Source: Tolypeutes matacus (taxonomy: Eukaryota > Chordata > Mammalia > Cingulata > Chlamyphoridae). From it: a DNA stretch of 64,000 nucleotides. The position numbers were made by a program, and so were the translations under genes. This document shows positions 37,251 through 48,857 of the stretch, piece after piece. Under the pieces are notes generated by a model that saw nothing but the letters and a program-made list of their open reading frames with translations, ran no database searches and had not been told where the DNA came from. Position 1 is the first letter of the stretch. The number at the start of each line of letters is the position of its first letter. The stretch is from the NCBI GenBank assembly GCA_026826555.1, contig JAKSZT010054565.1:1752186-1816185 (forward strand). The letters run 5' to 3'.

Positions 37251-37930
37251 TGAGCTTTCTCCTCCAGCCGAGGGTCTTCCCTCAGGTCCCTGAACCCAGC
37301 CCTTTCCAAGGCAGGCCTCACCCTTCCTGGTGGCTCAGGCAACGTCATTTCTCTTTGTCTCTCCTCTGGTGAACAGAGGGGGCGCAGCCTCTTCTGCCAA
37401 GGCCCCTCTGGCATCCACCGCAGGCAGCCTGACCCAGTCTTGATCCCCGCTGATTCTCTGTCTCAGTCCTCACTTTGTCCTCCCCCCAACCCACTTAGAT
37501 TCAGCTCTAGCCTCCTTCATTTCCTTCACCTTCCACTTTAGGAAGCCAGGCCCCCCGAAGGGCTGAAGCCTGGCCCTGCCTTTGCCTCCTGCCCCTCCAA
37601 AGCCTCCCCATCCTTCCTGCTGCAAACCTAAGAGCCGGCATGTTCCGCCCCTGACAGAGTGAACAAAAAAGATGCACGCAGGATCCACGTCCCGTGGGGA
37701 AGGGATTATCCCACTTATTCAAACCAAACATAAACAGCTTTTTGCTTTTTGACCCTGCTTGATTTTTTTAATTCACTATGACACATTTCAGCTAGTCCCC
37801 AAAATGAATAAATAATTTAAAAGACAACCAGTGCACCCACCACCCAGCTTAAGGAATAGAGTGATTTCCAATATTTGGAGTCCCCTTTGTACCCCTTCCT
37901 ATGGCTTCCCTTCCCCACTCCAGAGGTGCC
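37251..37930. other. Unique non-coding sequence
   Basis: Between the two duplicated copies and the L2 fragment; nothing recognised. Confidence 0.35.
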
Positions 37931-37931
37931 C

Positions 37932-38412
37932 ACTCACCTGGTAAATATTTAGTAAGCACCTACTGTGTGCCTAGCACTGTTCCAGGATCCAGAAGTAAAC
38001 AAAGCAGATGAAGATGCTGCCCTCAGGGAATTATATTCCAGCCAGTAGAGAGACAGACAGTACAATGAACACAGTGAATAAGCAAATTATATATGACATT
38101 AAAGGGTACTAAACGCTATGGAGAAAATAAAGGCAGAGCAGGAAGAAGGGGATTGGGAGGCCTGGAGGGCAGAGGCCAGTCACAGGACCTGAGAGTGTGG
38201 AGCAGAGGCCTCATTGAGAAGGTGATATTTGAGCCATGGAGATTTCTAAGGAGCAGCCTGTGCAAAGGCCATGGGGTGGAATCACTCCTGATACCCAGTG
38301 TGTCTGGAGAGACACGAACATACAAGAGATAAGTCAGAGAGGCAGTGGGAGGCCAGTCACATGGCCTATTGCAAGGACTTTGGTTTTACTCTGAGTGAGA
38401 TGGTATCAGAGC
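37932..38412 (-). mobile_element. L2 LINE 3' fragment, reverse orientation
   Basis: Antisense of the L2 3' region in order: 'tactgtgtgcctagcactgt', 'agtagagagacagacagtac', 'gaaggtgatatttgagccat', 'tgtgcaaaggccatgggg', 'ggactttggttttactctga'. Ends directly before duplication copy B. Confidence 0.85.
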
Positions 38413-38421
38413 AAGGACGTG

Positions 38422-38615
38422 AGTGGACCCCTTTGGCCACCTCCTCCACAGACCACCAGCTCTGGGCTCAGCGGAGTTGGCAAAAGAATCTCTCTCCCAC
38501 ACACACACCCCTTCAATGTTATCTGTACAACTGAGCATGCCTAAAAACAAATCCATAGAACGTCGCCCCTTTTGGACTGGGGGGATCTGTTGGAGCCACA
38601 GGGTGTCAGGGGAAG
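38422..38615. repeat. Diverged direct duplication, copy B
   Basis: Partner of 37057-37250, about 1365 bases downstream. Shares 'gcctaaaaacaaatcca', 'ctgggctc', 'gttatctgta' and 'gccacaggg' in the same order and spacing. The minus-strand frame is again open, giving a similar peptide (see findings). Confidence 0.65.
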
Positions 38616-38619
38616 GCAG

Positions 38620-39000
38620 GTGAGGGTGGAAGGCAGGAGCCAATAAAGACACAACCATAACTGTCCAGGTCAGAAATCTCGGCCCCAACACGGAAATCAG
38701 CACCTGCCATTCCCATGTGAGAACTGGCATTTTTAGAAGAGGGCTTTAATTTGATGTTGAAAACTACATGTTTGCCTTTGATGCTGGGATATCAATGGGT
38801 GTTTGGGGTCCGTCTGCTGGCCATGTGCTTTTCTGACATGGTTATCGTGGGTCTGGAAACAATTCTAAGTCACTCTCCTCATCAACCCTGGCTCTCCCTG
38901 CTTGTTTGCATATCCAGAAGTGCAGGGAACCCAGGAGTCAGGATATTGGGGGGGGGGTGGAATGGAAATGGGATAATGAGATACCATGACAACTGGGAGG
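38620..39000. other. Unique non-coding sequence
   Basis: Nothing recognised apart from a nine-G run near 38950. Confidence 0.35.
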
Positions 39001-39004
39001 TGGA

Positions 39005-39215
39005 GAGCCTGGAGCCAGGCTGCCTGGGTCCAGATGTGGCTCCTCCACTGAAGGCTGGGTCGCCCTGGGCAAGTGACTGAACCTCTCTGTGCTACCATTT
39101 TCTCACCTTCAAAATGCAGGGAATAACAGCTACCTCACAGAGCTGATGGGCCTAGGCAGGCAATAAGGGGCCTCCCTTGGAGCAGGGCCTGGCACCCAGG
39201 GAATGCTCCAGCATG
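39005..39215 (+). mobile_element. MIR SINE
   Basis: 'gcctgggtccagatgtggct', 'ctgggcaagtgactgaacct' and 'cctggcacccagggaatgct' follow MIR order. Confidence 0.8.
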
Positions 39216-39219
39216 TCAG

Positions 39220-41316
39220 CGACGACTTTGGGAAAGAGCCACAGAGCTCCCCTCAGTGCTTTTCTCTCAGGCAACAGTGTCAGCCTGGAGTGGAAGAAAG
39301 CATCCCCTCCTGGGTCTCAGCTAGCAAAGCCTGAATGTTAGGGAGAAACAGGAGCCGAGGAAGCTTCCAGCAGGGTTCTCTGGACAACATCTCACGAGCT
39401 CAGGCCACAGGCAGGGCCACAGAAAAATGACACACTCCAAGAAAGGACTTTCAGAAACCTCACCGGGAAGGGAAAATGAGCAGCCAATGTTGGCCAAAGC
39501 TGGTGGTCCACCTCCGGCAGCCGGTGCAGGACTGGGTCTATCACCACTGGTGAGCAGTGGGGTTGGGATCGATTTTAGTGTTCCATGTTTTCAAAACGAC
39601 TTCAGTCATGTCTGCTGAAGATGCCAAGCACCATTCCGAAATCTCCATTTTGAAATTTTGATGCAGTTGGCCTTTTCCCTGATGATCTAAAAATATGGCA
39701 ACTTCTACCTTCAGCCCATAAACCCACCAAGCACCTTGGGACAATTTCAGAGCAGACCAGAAGAACCCAGTATGCAATTTGAACTCTCTGATGGTCACAT
39801 CTTCCCTGAATCAGGAAAATAGCATGGGTTCAATGATCATGTTTTTGTTTTTGGTGGGGGAGGGTGTTGTGATTTTTTTAAAAAACATAATTAATTACTT
39901 TACTAGCAAGTTTGAAGTCTTCTAAAAAAAAAAAAAACAGCAAAATTGTAGAAGCTGATGCTTGGCAGGGAATGATGGAATATATTCTGAAAATATTTGT
40001 GAGGTTTTCCCCTTCTAGTCACACACACAGCCATGCAGAGACAATCCTAACCTCGGATTCAGCATTGCTGGAATATCCATAATGGAGGGCTAATATTATT
40101 TTCCAATTTGGCTCACTTACTTGGAAGAAATCTGACTCCAGTTCAGAGACACAATTCTGTTGGTAGTCTCCAGGGCTGAAGGAAAGAGCATTTCCTTGAT
40201 GATAGCATCTTGAACGCAGTGTCCCAAATACCTATGTGGCAGTGCCTGGCTTCCTTTATCGTCCATTGCACAACTAATAGCCAAGTGATAGATTTGACTT
40301 TCAGCAAAACTTGAAGCCTAACACCCTCACTACGTCACTTCATAAAGAAGTCCCTGGGGCTGCCGTCTCAGTTTCTTCAAGTCAAACTTTGGCTGCCCTC
40401 AATGCAGGCTTCATGAGAGTTCTCCAATAAGGCAAAGTTCTGTATCTTTTAGGGGTAGCAAGGGTTTGTACAGAAGGGTGACAGGTGTTTTGGATCCTGA
40501 TTGCGAATCTTACTTAAGTGAGGCAGAGAATGGAACTTTGAGGCAAGAAATAAAAAAACAAAGGTTTTAGAATAAATTGTATGAAATCTTGGTCCAGTGT
40601 CGTTTAAGGTAAGAGGGCAGTTTGGCATCACTGCCCAGAATTTGCCAACACCCCCTGAAAGGTGCACCCCATCTTGGCAATAGGCAAAGATCCACCCTGG
40701 AGATGAGCCTTGTGCATCATCTTCAGCTACCCCCAAAGAGACCAGCAAACAAATCGAAACCAAGATGATCTGCAGATGGCAAGGCAACCTCCATAGCAAG
40801 TGGCCCGAGGGGGTGTGGCAGGGCCAAGCCATGCTTGGGCTCTGAGAAGCAGGAATGTGTCTGTGTGTTCGTTTGGCACAAAAAAAGTCAAGGGAAAAAA
40901 AAAAAAAAAGTCAAGAGCACAGCCTACTGGTGCTTGTAGCTTTTTCAGGCATCTGAATGATCCGCCTTTGCAGGTCCTTTGATTTCCAATTTGTAGAGTC
41001 AGGACCAACTTCCTCTTGGGCAGGACAAAACTGAAGATGTAACAAAAATAAGTTTCCTGAGGTTCAGAGTCCCTTTTGGGCCCTTCTCTGTAATAAATAC
41101 AAGCAAATTTTTCCTAAATGTACATCCTCACCTTAAAACAGAAAACTCTTGTTCATGCCATATAATGTGAAGTGTGGTATAAATTCAACATAAGCAAATG
41201 CACAATGACAGTCCACAATGGACTTAACACAAGTGTCACAGAGTACATCAATGGGGGGCATTCTCAAAATATCTCCCCCTAGGAATTCCACAGAGTCCAC
41301 CACCAGGAACCTCGTG
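39220..41316. other. Unique non-coding sequence
   Basis: No gene or repeat recognised. A-runs lie at 39924-39937 and 40895-40909. Confidence 0.4.
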
Positions 41317-41332
41317 AAAAGTTTTACTTTCT

Positions 41333-41726
41333 GGGAAGCAGATGTGGCTCAAGCGATTGGGCTCCCATCTACCATATAGGAGGTCCAGGGTTCACTTCCT
41401 GGGGCCTCCTGGTGAAAAACAAGCTGGTCCGTGCGGCGAGCTGGCCCGCGCAGGAGTGCAAGCCTGTGCAAAGAGTTGGCGCAGCAAGATGACACAACAA
41501 AAGGAGACACAGAAGAGAGACAATAAGAGACGAAGCAGACCAGGGAGCTGAGGTGGCGCAAGAGATTGAGTACCTCTCTCCCACTCCGGAAGGTCCCAGG
41601 ATCGGTTCCTGGTGCTGCCTAAAGAGAAAACAAGCAGACACAGAAGAACACACAGAGAGCAGACAGCAAGCGCAAAACAATGAGGGGGTGGGGGGGAGAA
41701 ATAAGTAAATAAATGTTTAAAAAAAA
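41333..41726 (+). mobile_element. Long two-headed DAS SINE
   Basis: Two tRNA-like heads ('gatgtggctcaagcgattgg' at 41340 and 'tgaggtggcgcaagagattg' at 41549), each followed by a 100-plus-base unique body with CAAGCAGACAC-type phrases, ending in an A run. Flanked by an exact 16-bp duplication aaaagttttactttct (41317-41332 and 41727-41742). One of the best-preserved copies in the window. Confidence 0.95.
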
Positions 41727-41742
41727 AAAAGTTTTACTTTCT

Positions 41743-42755
41743 ATAGTTGGCCATTATGAAAATGTAATTTTATATTTTGAAGACTCCCCAAAAGCCTCTC
41801 CAATTATTGAATATTCTCTTTCCAGCCTTACAAGTCCCACTCACCCTCTCCAGAGAGTCTGATACAGCTGAGGTTCACCTGATCTGTTCCTCCCTGCTCC
41901 CCACAATTCCCTGGAGAACTGCTGCTCTCGACAAGCACGTCTGAGGGAGGCCAGAAGTCACTTCCACTCGTTTTTCCCAACCCTACTTGCTCCAAGGCCT
42001 GCCTTCCCTGCCCAGCGAAGGCGCTGGCACCTCTTCCCACTTCAGACATCTGTGGACCAGGCCCCAACATCCAACATGGCGGCGGGTGGTGGGTGGCGCT
42101 CCCGGGGTCTGTGTGTTCTCCCAGCACAGTGAAGGCTCCCGAAAGGAAGGCCGGGTGTTACGCAGTTTGCCTAGCGTGGAAAACCCAGGGCCCCCTGACA
42201 ACAACTGCTCAGGCGCCATTTAGTTACCCCCCTTCCACACCACTCAGCACCCGCAGCGGCCTTCGGGTCCGGGGTGAGGGACCTCAGAACCATCCTTTCT
42301 CCGGCAGAGACCATGGGAATCCAGCATCAGATCTGGTCTCTGACACATGGGGGGTTATGCCCACTTTTGTTCTTTTCCTCAGGTCTTGTTGTTTTAGGAT
42401 GTATGAAGTGACTCTCAAAGTGGCCAATATTTCTCCCCCAGCACAAGGCCATAAATCACTAACATCTTCGTTGCTTTCTTTCTGTTATCGATTCTTCCGC
42501 GAATGAAGGCAGATGGTTCCGATAGGGCATCATCTAATATTCCCCCAGCTTGATTTATAGATTTCCTCATGTATTACCTGAACATAAACGAGTCTCGCAT
42601 TATTTCTTGCACACTTGTCAAGTTAAGATAAGATATTCTTGTTGACCTTTAAACCTTAAAAAAAAAAAAAAAGCAAAGAATGAGAGAAGGACACCATCTT
42701 ACACCTTAAAAAAATAAAAAATAAAAATAAAAAAGCATCTGAGATATTTTCCAGC
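41743..42755. other. Unique non-coding sequence
   Basis: GC-rich segment 41940-42330 with a few CpGs ('atccaacatggcggcgggtg'), but too weak to call an island. A-runs at 42660-42674. Confidence 0.35.
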
Positions 42756-43095
42756 GAGCATTAAAATGAGCTGGGCCCTCAGATGCCAATTAAGAGAATG
42801 TAATTAGGAAGGGGATCCTTGTCTGGGCTGCAGGTAACGATTTAATTTTAGTTTTAATGCAATTGCAATGGAGGAAAAGAAAATAAGCTGGATTACGATT
42901 CATCTTGTGAAAGATGAGAACAATCTGGCACCACTTGTTCCTTAATTTACAAAAATGGGAAGAAGCCGGGGCAGCTTGGCACTCCGGCCTTCCAGAAGGA
43001 GGGAACGCTTCTTGAAAGGTGCCGAAGCGGCAGCAGCAAGAACCAAAATAGAGACGAGGCAGCCGTTTGCTGCGATGTTACCAAACAGAGTCGGC
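42756..43095. promoter_or_regulatory. Candidate conserved non-coding element
   Basis: AT-rich stretch with AATTA motifs ('gccaattaagagaatgtaat', 'tttaattttagttttaatgc', 'aattgcaatgg') that passes into a CpG-bearing stretch (42960-43090). The pattern resembles developmental enhancers. Function is inference only. Confidence 0.35.
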
Positions 43096-44596
43096 GCCAG
43101 CCTTCAGGCGCGCCAGGGTGTGATGTGGAACCAGCTTCCAGCAGGGGAGGTAATGCTGCTAAGGTTTTCTCCTAAGTCTTTTCTCCCCCTGACCTTCCCA
43201 CAGTCAGATCAGATGCAGGGAGAGGTGACGTCCACCTGGGACTGATTGTTGGCTGCCGGGACACAAAGGGACGCATCCTTCCCCTTCCTTCTGTGAACCT
43301 CGTTCTTCAAGGCCAGGCCACACTGCCTGCGCCCATCCTGGGCTGGCCTCGGCATCCCCAGGGTCCCTTTCAGGAAAACACCCACTCAACCACCAAGCGC
43401 TAATTAAACTGCCCCGCCCCCATCTCTCCAAGACTGTGAGGGATCCCACTGGTAACGCCTGCTCGTGCCCGTGGACTCCTTCTCTGGCTTGACATCGTGC
43501 CCACGTGCACAGCAGCTGTTCCCCCATCCCTCTCTGCAGACTCCCCAAGTTCCCTCTCCTCATACACCTAGCCCCCGCGCCACTGGCCCCTCTCACCTTC
43601 CACTCCCTTCTCTTTCTGCTGTGCTAACTCTGCCCTTGTCTGTGTAACTCCACCCTCGCTTGCTTCCTGAATCAGTTGAATTTGCCTTGTTTCTTCTCAT
43701 TACGCCGACTCTACATGACAAAGGCACTGGAAATACCAGGGAGAGTTTTCTGTCCTCATGTGGAACCCATTGCTTCTCTGCACACCCATGTGCAGGAATC
43801 CACACACGAACGTGCACACAAAAACACACACACACACACTCACCGACACAGAGATACATACATAGGCTCGCCCAGCTTAGAGGGGTTTGGCGAGCACAGG
43901 CAGGAGGAAATGCGCCCCCGACACACCAGGAGCATGAGATGCTCAGGCCCAGACACGAGAGAGCCATCTGCAGCCACGTGACTAATTAACGTGGCCTACT
44001 TAACCACGTGCTAATGAGGCCCTTCCTGTCATGCAGCCAACCTTAGCCCCCCGCCCACCACTGGGGACGTGATTCAGGGGAAATCTGAGTGAGGCAGGGC
44101 CAGGCCAGTGCAGGAGGAGCAGTTCCAGACACCAGGCCCGGGAGAGGCTCAGCTTTCGGAATCCAGCTGTGGGAAAAGGGGGCTCTTCCCAAACCTGAGG
44201 ACACCCTTGGTTGCTTCCTATTCTGACCCCATCTCCTGCCTCCCCAGGAGCCTTGCTCACTTCCCCAGATGCTGACTGTCGACCACATGCAAGCTCAGAC
44301 CCCTTACAGGCTTACAAGAAGCCTAGGATCAGGGAAACTCTGGAGGTCCCCTCCGGAGGGCCTGCTCCTCCTAAGAGCCAGAGAAGCCACTCTGGCCCTT
44401 GGCTCTGGCAGCCCTAGCCTCATCCTGGCCCAGCTGGAGGAGGCTGCTGGACAGCACTCGAGCAAAGCCAGGCTTCTGTCTCGCAGAACCTCAAACAATT
44501 CTTTCAACGTGATTGTTCTAATTTGATGCCTAAAACATTTCCATTTGCCATTTTTCTCTAGTTCCATGCCCACAGATGTCCAAAAGACCAATTAAA
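43096..44596. other. Unique non-coding sequence
   Basis: Includes a (CA)n microsatellite (43817-43842) and 'gactaattaacgtggcc' at 43980. No gene supported. Confidence 0.4.
43817..43842. repeat. (CA)n microsatellite
   Basis: About ten CA units broken by an A-run at the left end. Confidence 0.8.
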
Positions 44597-44597
44597 C

Positions 44598-44800
44598 CAG
44601 GCAAACTTTGGCCCTATCCTGCCTGCCACCTGTTCCTGTAAATAAAGTTTTATTGGAACAAAGCACACCCATTCGTTTCTGTATTGCATATGGCTGCTTT
44701 CATGTTACAAGGGCAGAGTTGACTAGTTTCAACAGAGACTCTTTGGCCTGCAAAGCCTATACTGTTTGGTCCTTTAAGAAAAAGTTTGTTTCCCTCTGGC
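44598..44800 (-). mobile_element. hAT-type (MER-like) DNA transposon fragment
   Basis: Contains 'gtaaataaagttttattgga' and 'tggctgctttcatgttacaa', then 'ggcctgcaaagcctatactg' and 'aagaaaaagtttg'. Together these are the antisense of a very common mammalian MER element. Terminal repeats and target duplication are worn away. Confidence 0.7.
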
Positions 44801-44989
44801 TTAAACTACAAAAATAATATACTTATAAACAGTCTGTTAAGTAACTTTGGGGATGCCCAATAAACTTTGCATCAAGTCACTGAAGATCACCACTCAAAGT
44901 AAAAAACAAAAACCCCAGAAGCTCAGGATCAACCATATAGATGTCCAGTTCTAAAGCCATACATCTCTTTCTATTGCACATATCCACAG

Positions 44990-45312
44990 GAACACACTCT
45001 CATAGGAAAAACTTTCACACAATATACAAAACGAAGATCCCTGTGAAAGCCACCCCAATCCCATCCATTTCACACTGGAATAATTAGGTATATTTCCTTC
45101 CAGGCTTTTTTCTAGATATGCACTTACAAAGGCGTTAATAGAGAAATGCATAGTTTTGATTTTTGTGTGTGTGTGGGGGGGTTTAGCCACAAAAGAGAGA
45201 GATATATATACACACATACTATTCTACAGTTTGCTTTTCTCGCTTAACTTCTATCTTGGACATTTTCCCATCAGCACATACAGATCCACCCTATCCTTTT
45301 TAATGGCCCAGA
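44990..45312 (-). mobile_element. L1M-type fragment, reverse orientation
   Basis: 'tctacagtttgcttttctcg', 'cttggacattttcccatcag' and 'tccaccctatcctttttaat' match the antisense of an old L1 3' end. A GT run (45163-45181) lies inside. Confidence 0.5.
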
Positions 45313-45314
45313 AC

Positions 45315-46480
45315 ATCACAAGGTGTGCATGTTGCAAAGTCTGCCCCCAATGTGCATAAACACCTGGAGCGGCCACTGAGTTTAGCACAGCCAGCTGGCC
45401 TTTCTTCCCAGTAAAGGGGCTCCATTGGCCACAGCTTGCCACAGGCCCCTGCCATGCGCCCCACGTCCCTACAGATCCTCCCGCCCCCGGGAGTCCCTGG
45501 GTCCTCGCCCACAGCAGCCCACCATCGGGGAGTCTTTGCTTGACCCTCAGCCTCTCCTGGCAGAGTCCCTGAGAGCCATGACTGCAAACACCCCGTTCAA
45601 AGAAGCTATTTGAGAGGCGAGTCACTGTGAATATAAATGACTTTCTCAGAAGCTTGACTTTTAAAAAAGGAAGCTGAATCTGGCCCTTGCAAATAAAAAG
45701 CAGATTGAGAAGCTGAGCTTCGTGGTGTGACTTAAACAGGCATTCAGAGCTGGCACCCGCTGGGACGGCAGCGAAGGCGGGCAGGGTGGGGGTGGGGACA
45801 GGCAGGGCCTAGTGCTCTGCTCAAAAGCACTCCCTCATCTCCTCCATTCCTTCACCATCCCCTCCAGGCCCCTCCACCTGCACCCCGCTCCTTTGTTCCA
45901 CAAACACGTACCCAGCTCTGCACGCCCTATGCCGCCTTGTGCCATAGCTCCGCCCTTGTGGAGTTTCCAGTGACGCAAGGGCAGTCCCTGAGCAAGAGGC
46001 CACCGCGTGCCCACCTGGTCTGTGCCAGGGAGACTGTTGTGCCTAGGATGTGCCAGGTGAGACCTGAGGGAGGTAGGGGGTGGGTGGACAGGTGGGGGAT
46101 GGGGTAGGGCAATCCCAGGCAAAGGTCTGGTGGGAAGTGGGGGAAACGAGAGTGATGGATGAAATTTGCGGGAGGCAACCCCTCTGCCCAGCCATTCTCT
46201 CCACTCAGGGCAGCCAGGTCGACTCTGCCAGGTGTTGGGTGTACGTAGACCAAGGAACGGGGATCCCACATGCACCTGGGGCAGGGGCTGTCCAGGGCTG
46301 CAGGGCAGGATGTGGTCGGGCAGCAGGCACTGGCTCTCTCCTGAAGGCCAAGCTGTGGAGGTTCCAGAACATCCCAAGCTTCATGGCTCTTTCTTTGGGG
46401 AAAGAGAGAAGGGCTCCAGGGTGAGCTGAGCTCTGCTCCAGCTGAAACGCAGGAGGTGGCCAATGACAAAGGACCTGGGG
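45315..46480. other. Unique non-coding sequence
   Basis: GC-rich with a 270-codon minus-strand open frame (46739-45927) that I judge spurious. Nothing else recognised. Confidence 0.4.
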
Positions 46481-46484
46481 AACA

Positions 46485-46615
46485 TCTGGGCTGGGCCACT
46501 GAGCAGCTGGCTGACCGTGCACATAGGGCTTCACCTTGGGCTCCTCTCGAACGGCTCTCTGGGGTCTGTTGTGAGAACTGAATGAGATGATCTAGTAATG
46601 CTAGGCACACTCGGC
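46485..46615 (+). mobile_element. MIR SINE, diverged
   Basis: 'tgtgagaactgaatgagatg' and 'atgctaggcacactcggcaa' match the MIR 3' half; the 5' half is weak. Confidence 0.5.
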
Positions 46616-46619
46616 AAAC

Positions 46620-47479
46620 TCCCACCATCAGCCGTGCCGCTGCATCCAGCCAGCAGAATGACTCCCCATGCCTGCCGACAGGAAGGGAGGCACAGGACAT
46701 CTCCCTCCCAGAATCAAGTCCCCAAGCCTCAGCGACCACATGCTGAGCTGCTCACACCACGCAGGTCCTGTGCCGCCGCGTTGGGGGTCAGGGGTGCTAG
46801 AAGCATTCCTTCCTGCACTGAATGCATGTATAAGTGGACAATGCTCATCTCAAGCAATGGGGAGGTTGAGGCTAAGGAGGGCGGTTAAGGTGCATAAGTG
46901 GGGACAGAACTTTTTTGGTTGAAAAAGCAGCTGTAGAAAGGAAAGGAACTTCTATGTTAAGAATGGCAATGAGCACCATTTCATTCCTTTCCCTCCCAAA
47001 TTCCCATGGAAAGGATCAAATAAATATAACATTGGGGGAAGGGGGGAGATGGAGCCTGACTCCATGGAGGAAAGTCGGTTAGGGTGCAGGGTACACCAGG
47101 TAGAGGGAGGAATCCCTACAAGCCGCAGTACAGATGGCAAAGGACCAGCAGCTGGCCAGTCACTCAGAACCCAGGTCAGGATGACCTCTGGCCCCGTGGC
47201 CAACTCCGAGGGCCAGGAAGGCTGCAAGAGCGCACCAGGTCAGCCCTACGGCATGCCTGGCCACGGACAGCCACCCATACATCTCCCAGCCTAGCATCAA
47301 AGTCAATAAATCAAAATAGATTAGAGCAAAAGGAGGAGAGTCTTGACATATTCCCAATCAGAAAGGTTTTAGCACTTTTCAAATCAGCAGATTATGTAAA
47401 CAAAATTAAGTGAGACTATTACAGATTTGACTAATAAAAATACAGCACTTGCTCTCATACCTTCATGCTCGGCAAACAA
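46620..47479. other. Unique non-coding sequence
   Basis: No gene or repeat recognised. Confidence 0.35.
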
Positions 47480-47493
47480 ATTGCACCATTTTC

Positions 47494-47593
47494 TTTTTTT
47501 TTTAATTATTTAATCAATTTTATTAACACATATTAATAAAGCAGACAACCCATCCAGAGTGAACAATCAGTGGTATCTGGTGTAATCACATAG
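47494..47593 (-). mobile_element. Short 5'-truncated retroposon of unassigned family
   Basis: Begins with a T-run (reverse poly-A) and runs to 'tggtgtaatcacatag'. Flanked by attgcaccattttc (47480-47493) and attgcacagttttc (47594-47607), 14 bp with two mismatches, so it inserted by target-primed reverse transcription. Probably the tail of a xenarthran LINE. Confidence 0.7.
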
Positions 47594-47607
47594 ATTGCAC
47601 AGTTTTC

Positions 47608-48010
47608 TTGATCACACAGAATATTTAGAAAAATAGGTTTATATAGACTAGGAAAAAAAAAATCTTAATAGAAGTCATTACCTAACCATGATGCAATAAA
47701 AATAGAATCTAACAAAAAAGAGAGATAAAATTATTTACTACAGCTTTGTGTTTTTCTTTTTTAAAGATATTATTTTATTTAGTTTTTATTTTTTTTACCA
47801 GGAGGTCCCAGGGATTGAACCCAGGTCCCTCCATATGGGAGACGGACACCCAACCATTTGAGCCACATCCGTCCCCTACAGCTTTGTTTTTAATAGCAAA
47901 ATATGGACAAGTATGAACGTACATTAATGGAAGAGTGTTTAAATAAGTTTTGGTCCATCCAAAATCTGTAATCCTGTGTGATTTTTCAAATCAATCTATG
48001 ATGGAATTCT
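47608..48010 (+). mobile_element. L1M ORF2/3' fragment, split by a DAS SINE
   Basis: AT-rich text ('aatatttagaaaaataggtt', 'agcaaaatatggacaagtat', 'ggaagagtgtttaaataag') resembles old L1 sequence. Strongly diverged; low specificity. Confidence 0.45.
47750..47875 (-). mobile_element. DAS SINE, reverse orientation
   Basis: Ends with the complement of the DAS head ('catttgagccacatccgtcc') and contains the complementary B box 'ggattgaaccca'. Flanked by exact 12-bp duplications ctacagctttgt (47738-47749 and 47876-47887). Confidence 0.93.
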
Positions 48011-48019
48011 AAAAGAAGA

Positions 48020-48480
48020 GAATGGGGGACTTGTAGATAAAACAATACTTCAAGGGGATAATGGCTGAGAATGCTCCAGAATTGAAGAAACACATGATTG
48101 TTCATACTAAAAATGTACACAAAGTGCTTATCAGTATAAAAAAAAAAAAATTACATTTGTGCATCTTGATAAACCCCCCAGAATACCAAAGACAAAGAGA
48201 AAAAATCTTAAAGATTGCCTACAGATTAACAGCAGACATCTTAGCACCAAGAGATGCCAGATGACAATGGAATAATATAATATTTTTAAAGTGTTGAAAG
48301 AAAGTAGAGTTCATGCCATTCAGTTATTCAAGAATGGGGGCAAAATAAAGGCATCTCAGACATCCAAAACTAAGAGAGTTTGCCACCTAAATGGAAGAAT
48401 TACTAAAGGATATACTTCTACAAGAAAACCCAACCCAGAGGGGTGGAGTGGGATTTAGGAAACCTGAACTTTAGCAAAAT
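48020..48480 (+). mobile_element. L1M/HAL1 ORF1-region fragment
   Basis: Follows an L1M ORF1-region order: 'ataatggctgagaatgctcc', 'ccaaagacaaagagaaaaaa', 'gatgccagatgacaatggaa', 'gtgttgaaagaaagtagagt', 'tcaagaatgggggcaaaata', 'aaactaagagagtttgccac'. No intact frame. Confidence 0.75.
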
Positions 48481-48576
48481 TTGTTAGTAAACTTTTGACC
48501 GTAAATATCAATAATCTTTTTTTTTTTTTTTTTGGTATTAAGGTCGGGAAAAAATCCCCACTATGACAATAAGGAA

Positions 48577-48621
48577 GGTGGAAAGAGAGAGATAGATAGA
48601 GAGAGAGAGAGAGAAAGAGAG
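48577..48621. repeat. (GA)n microsatellite
   Basis: Near-continuous GA units preceded by a 19-base T run (48516-48534). Confidence 0.85.
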
Positions 48622-48857
48622 AGTTCAGTGCATAGTTCTAAGGTCCTGCTTGTCTGGAGGGATGATGGAGATAACTTTAGACTTGCTAAAAATTTCATTT
48701 ATTTTAAAAAAGAAAGAAAATTCTTGTGATTGAACAGAGCACAGGGAAAGAGAAGTGGTAAACAGAAGTCACAAAATAAGGTGATAGAATTAAGTCCAAA
48801 ATACTAGTAATGACCTGAACATTAGGGGATTAAGTTTATCTAGCAATAATCTAACTT

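Noticed and set aside
37375..37392. Second CTCF site (agagggggcgcag)
   Set aside because: The core fits, but the first bases of the consensus do not.
41340..41400. tRNA gene suggested by A and B boxes in SINE heads
   Set aside because: All such matches are tRNA-derived SINE heads with SINE bodies and A tails; none folds as an intact tRNA gene by inspection.
45927..46739. 270-codon open frame on the minus strand, the longest in the window
   Set aside because: Its composition (Ser, Pro, Leu, Arg, Cys, His mixture) is that of GC-rich non-coding DNA. It overlaps a MIR fragment, shows no domain, and has competing frames of similar length on both strands.
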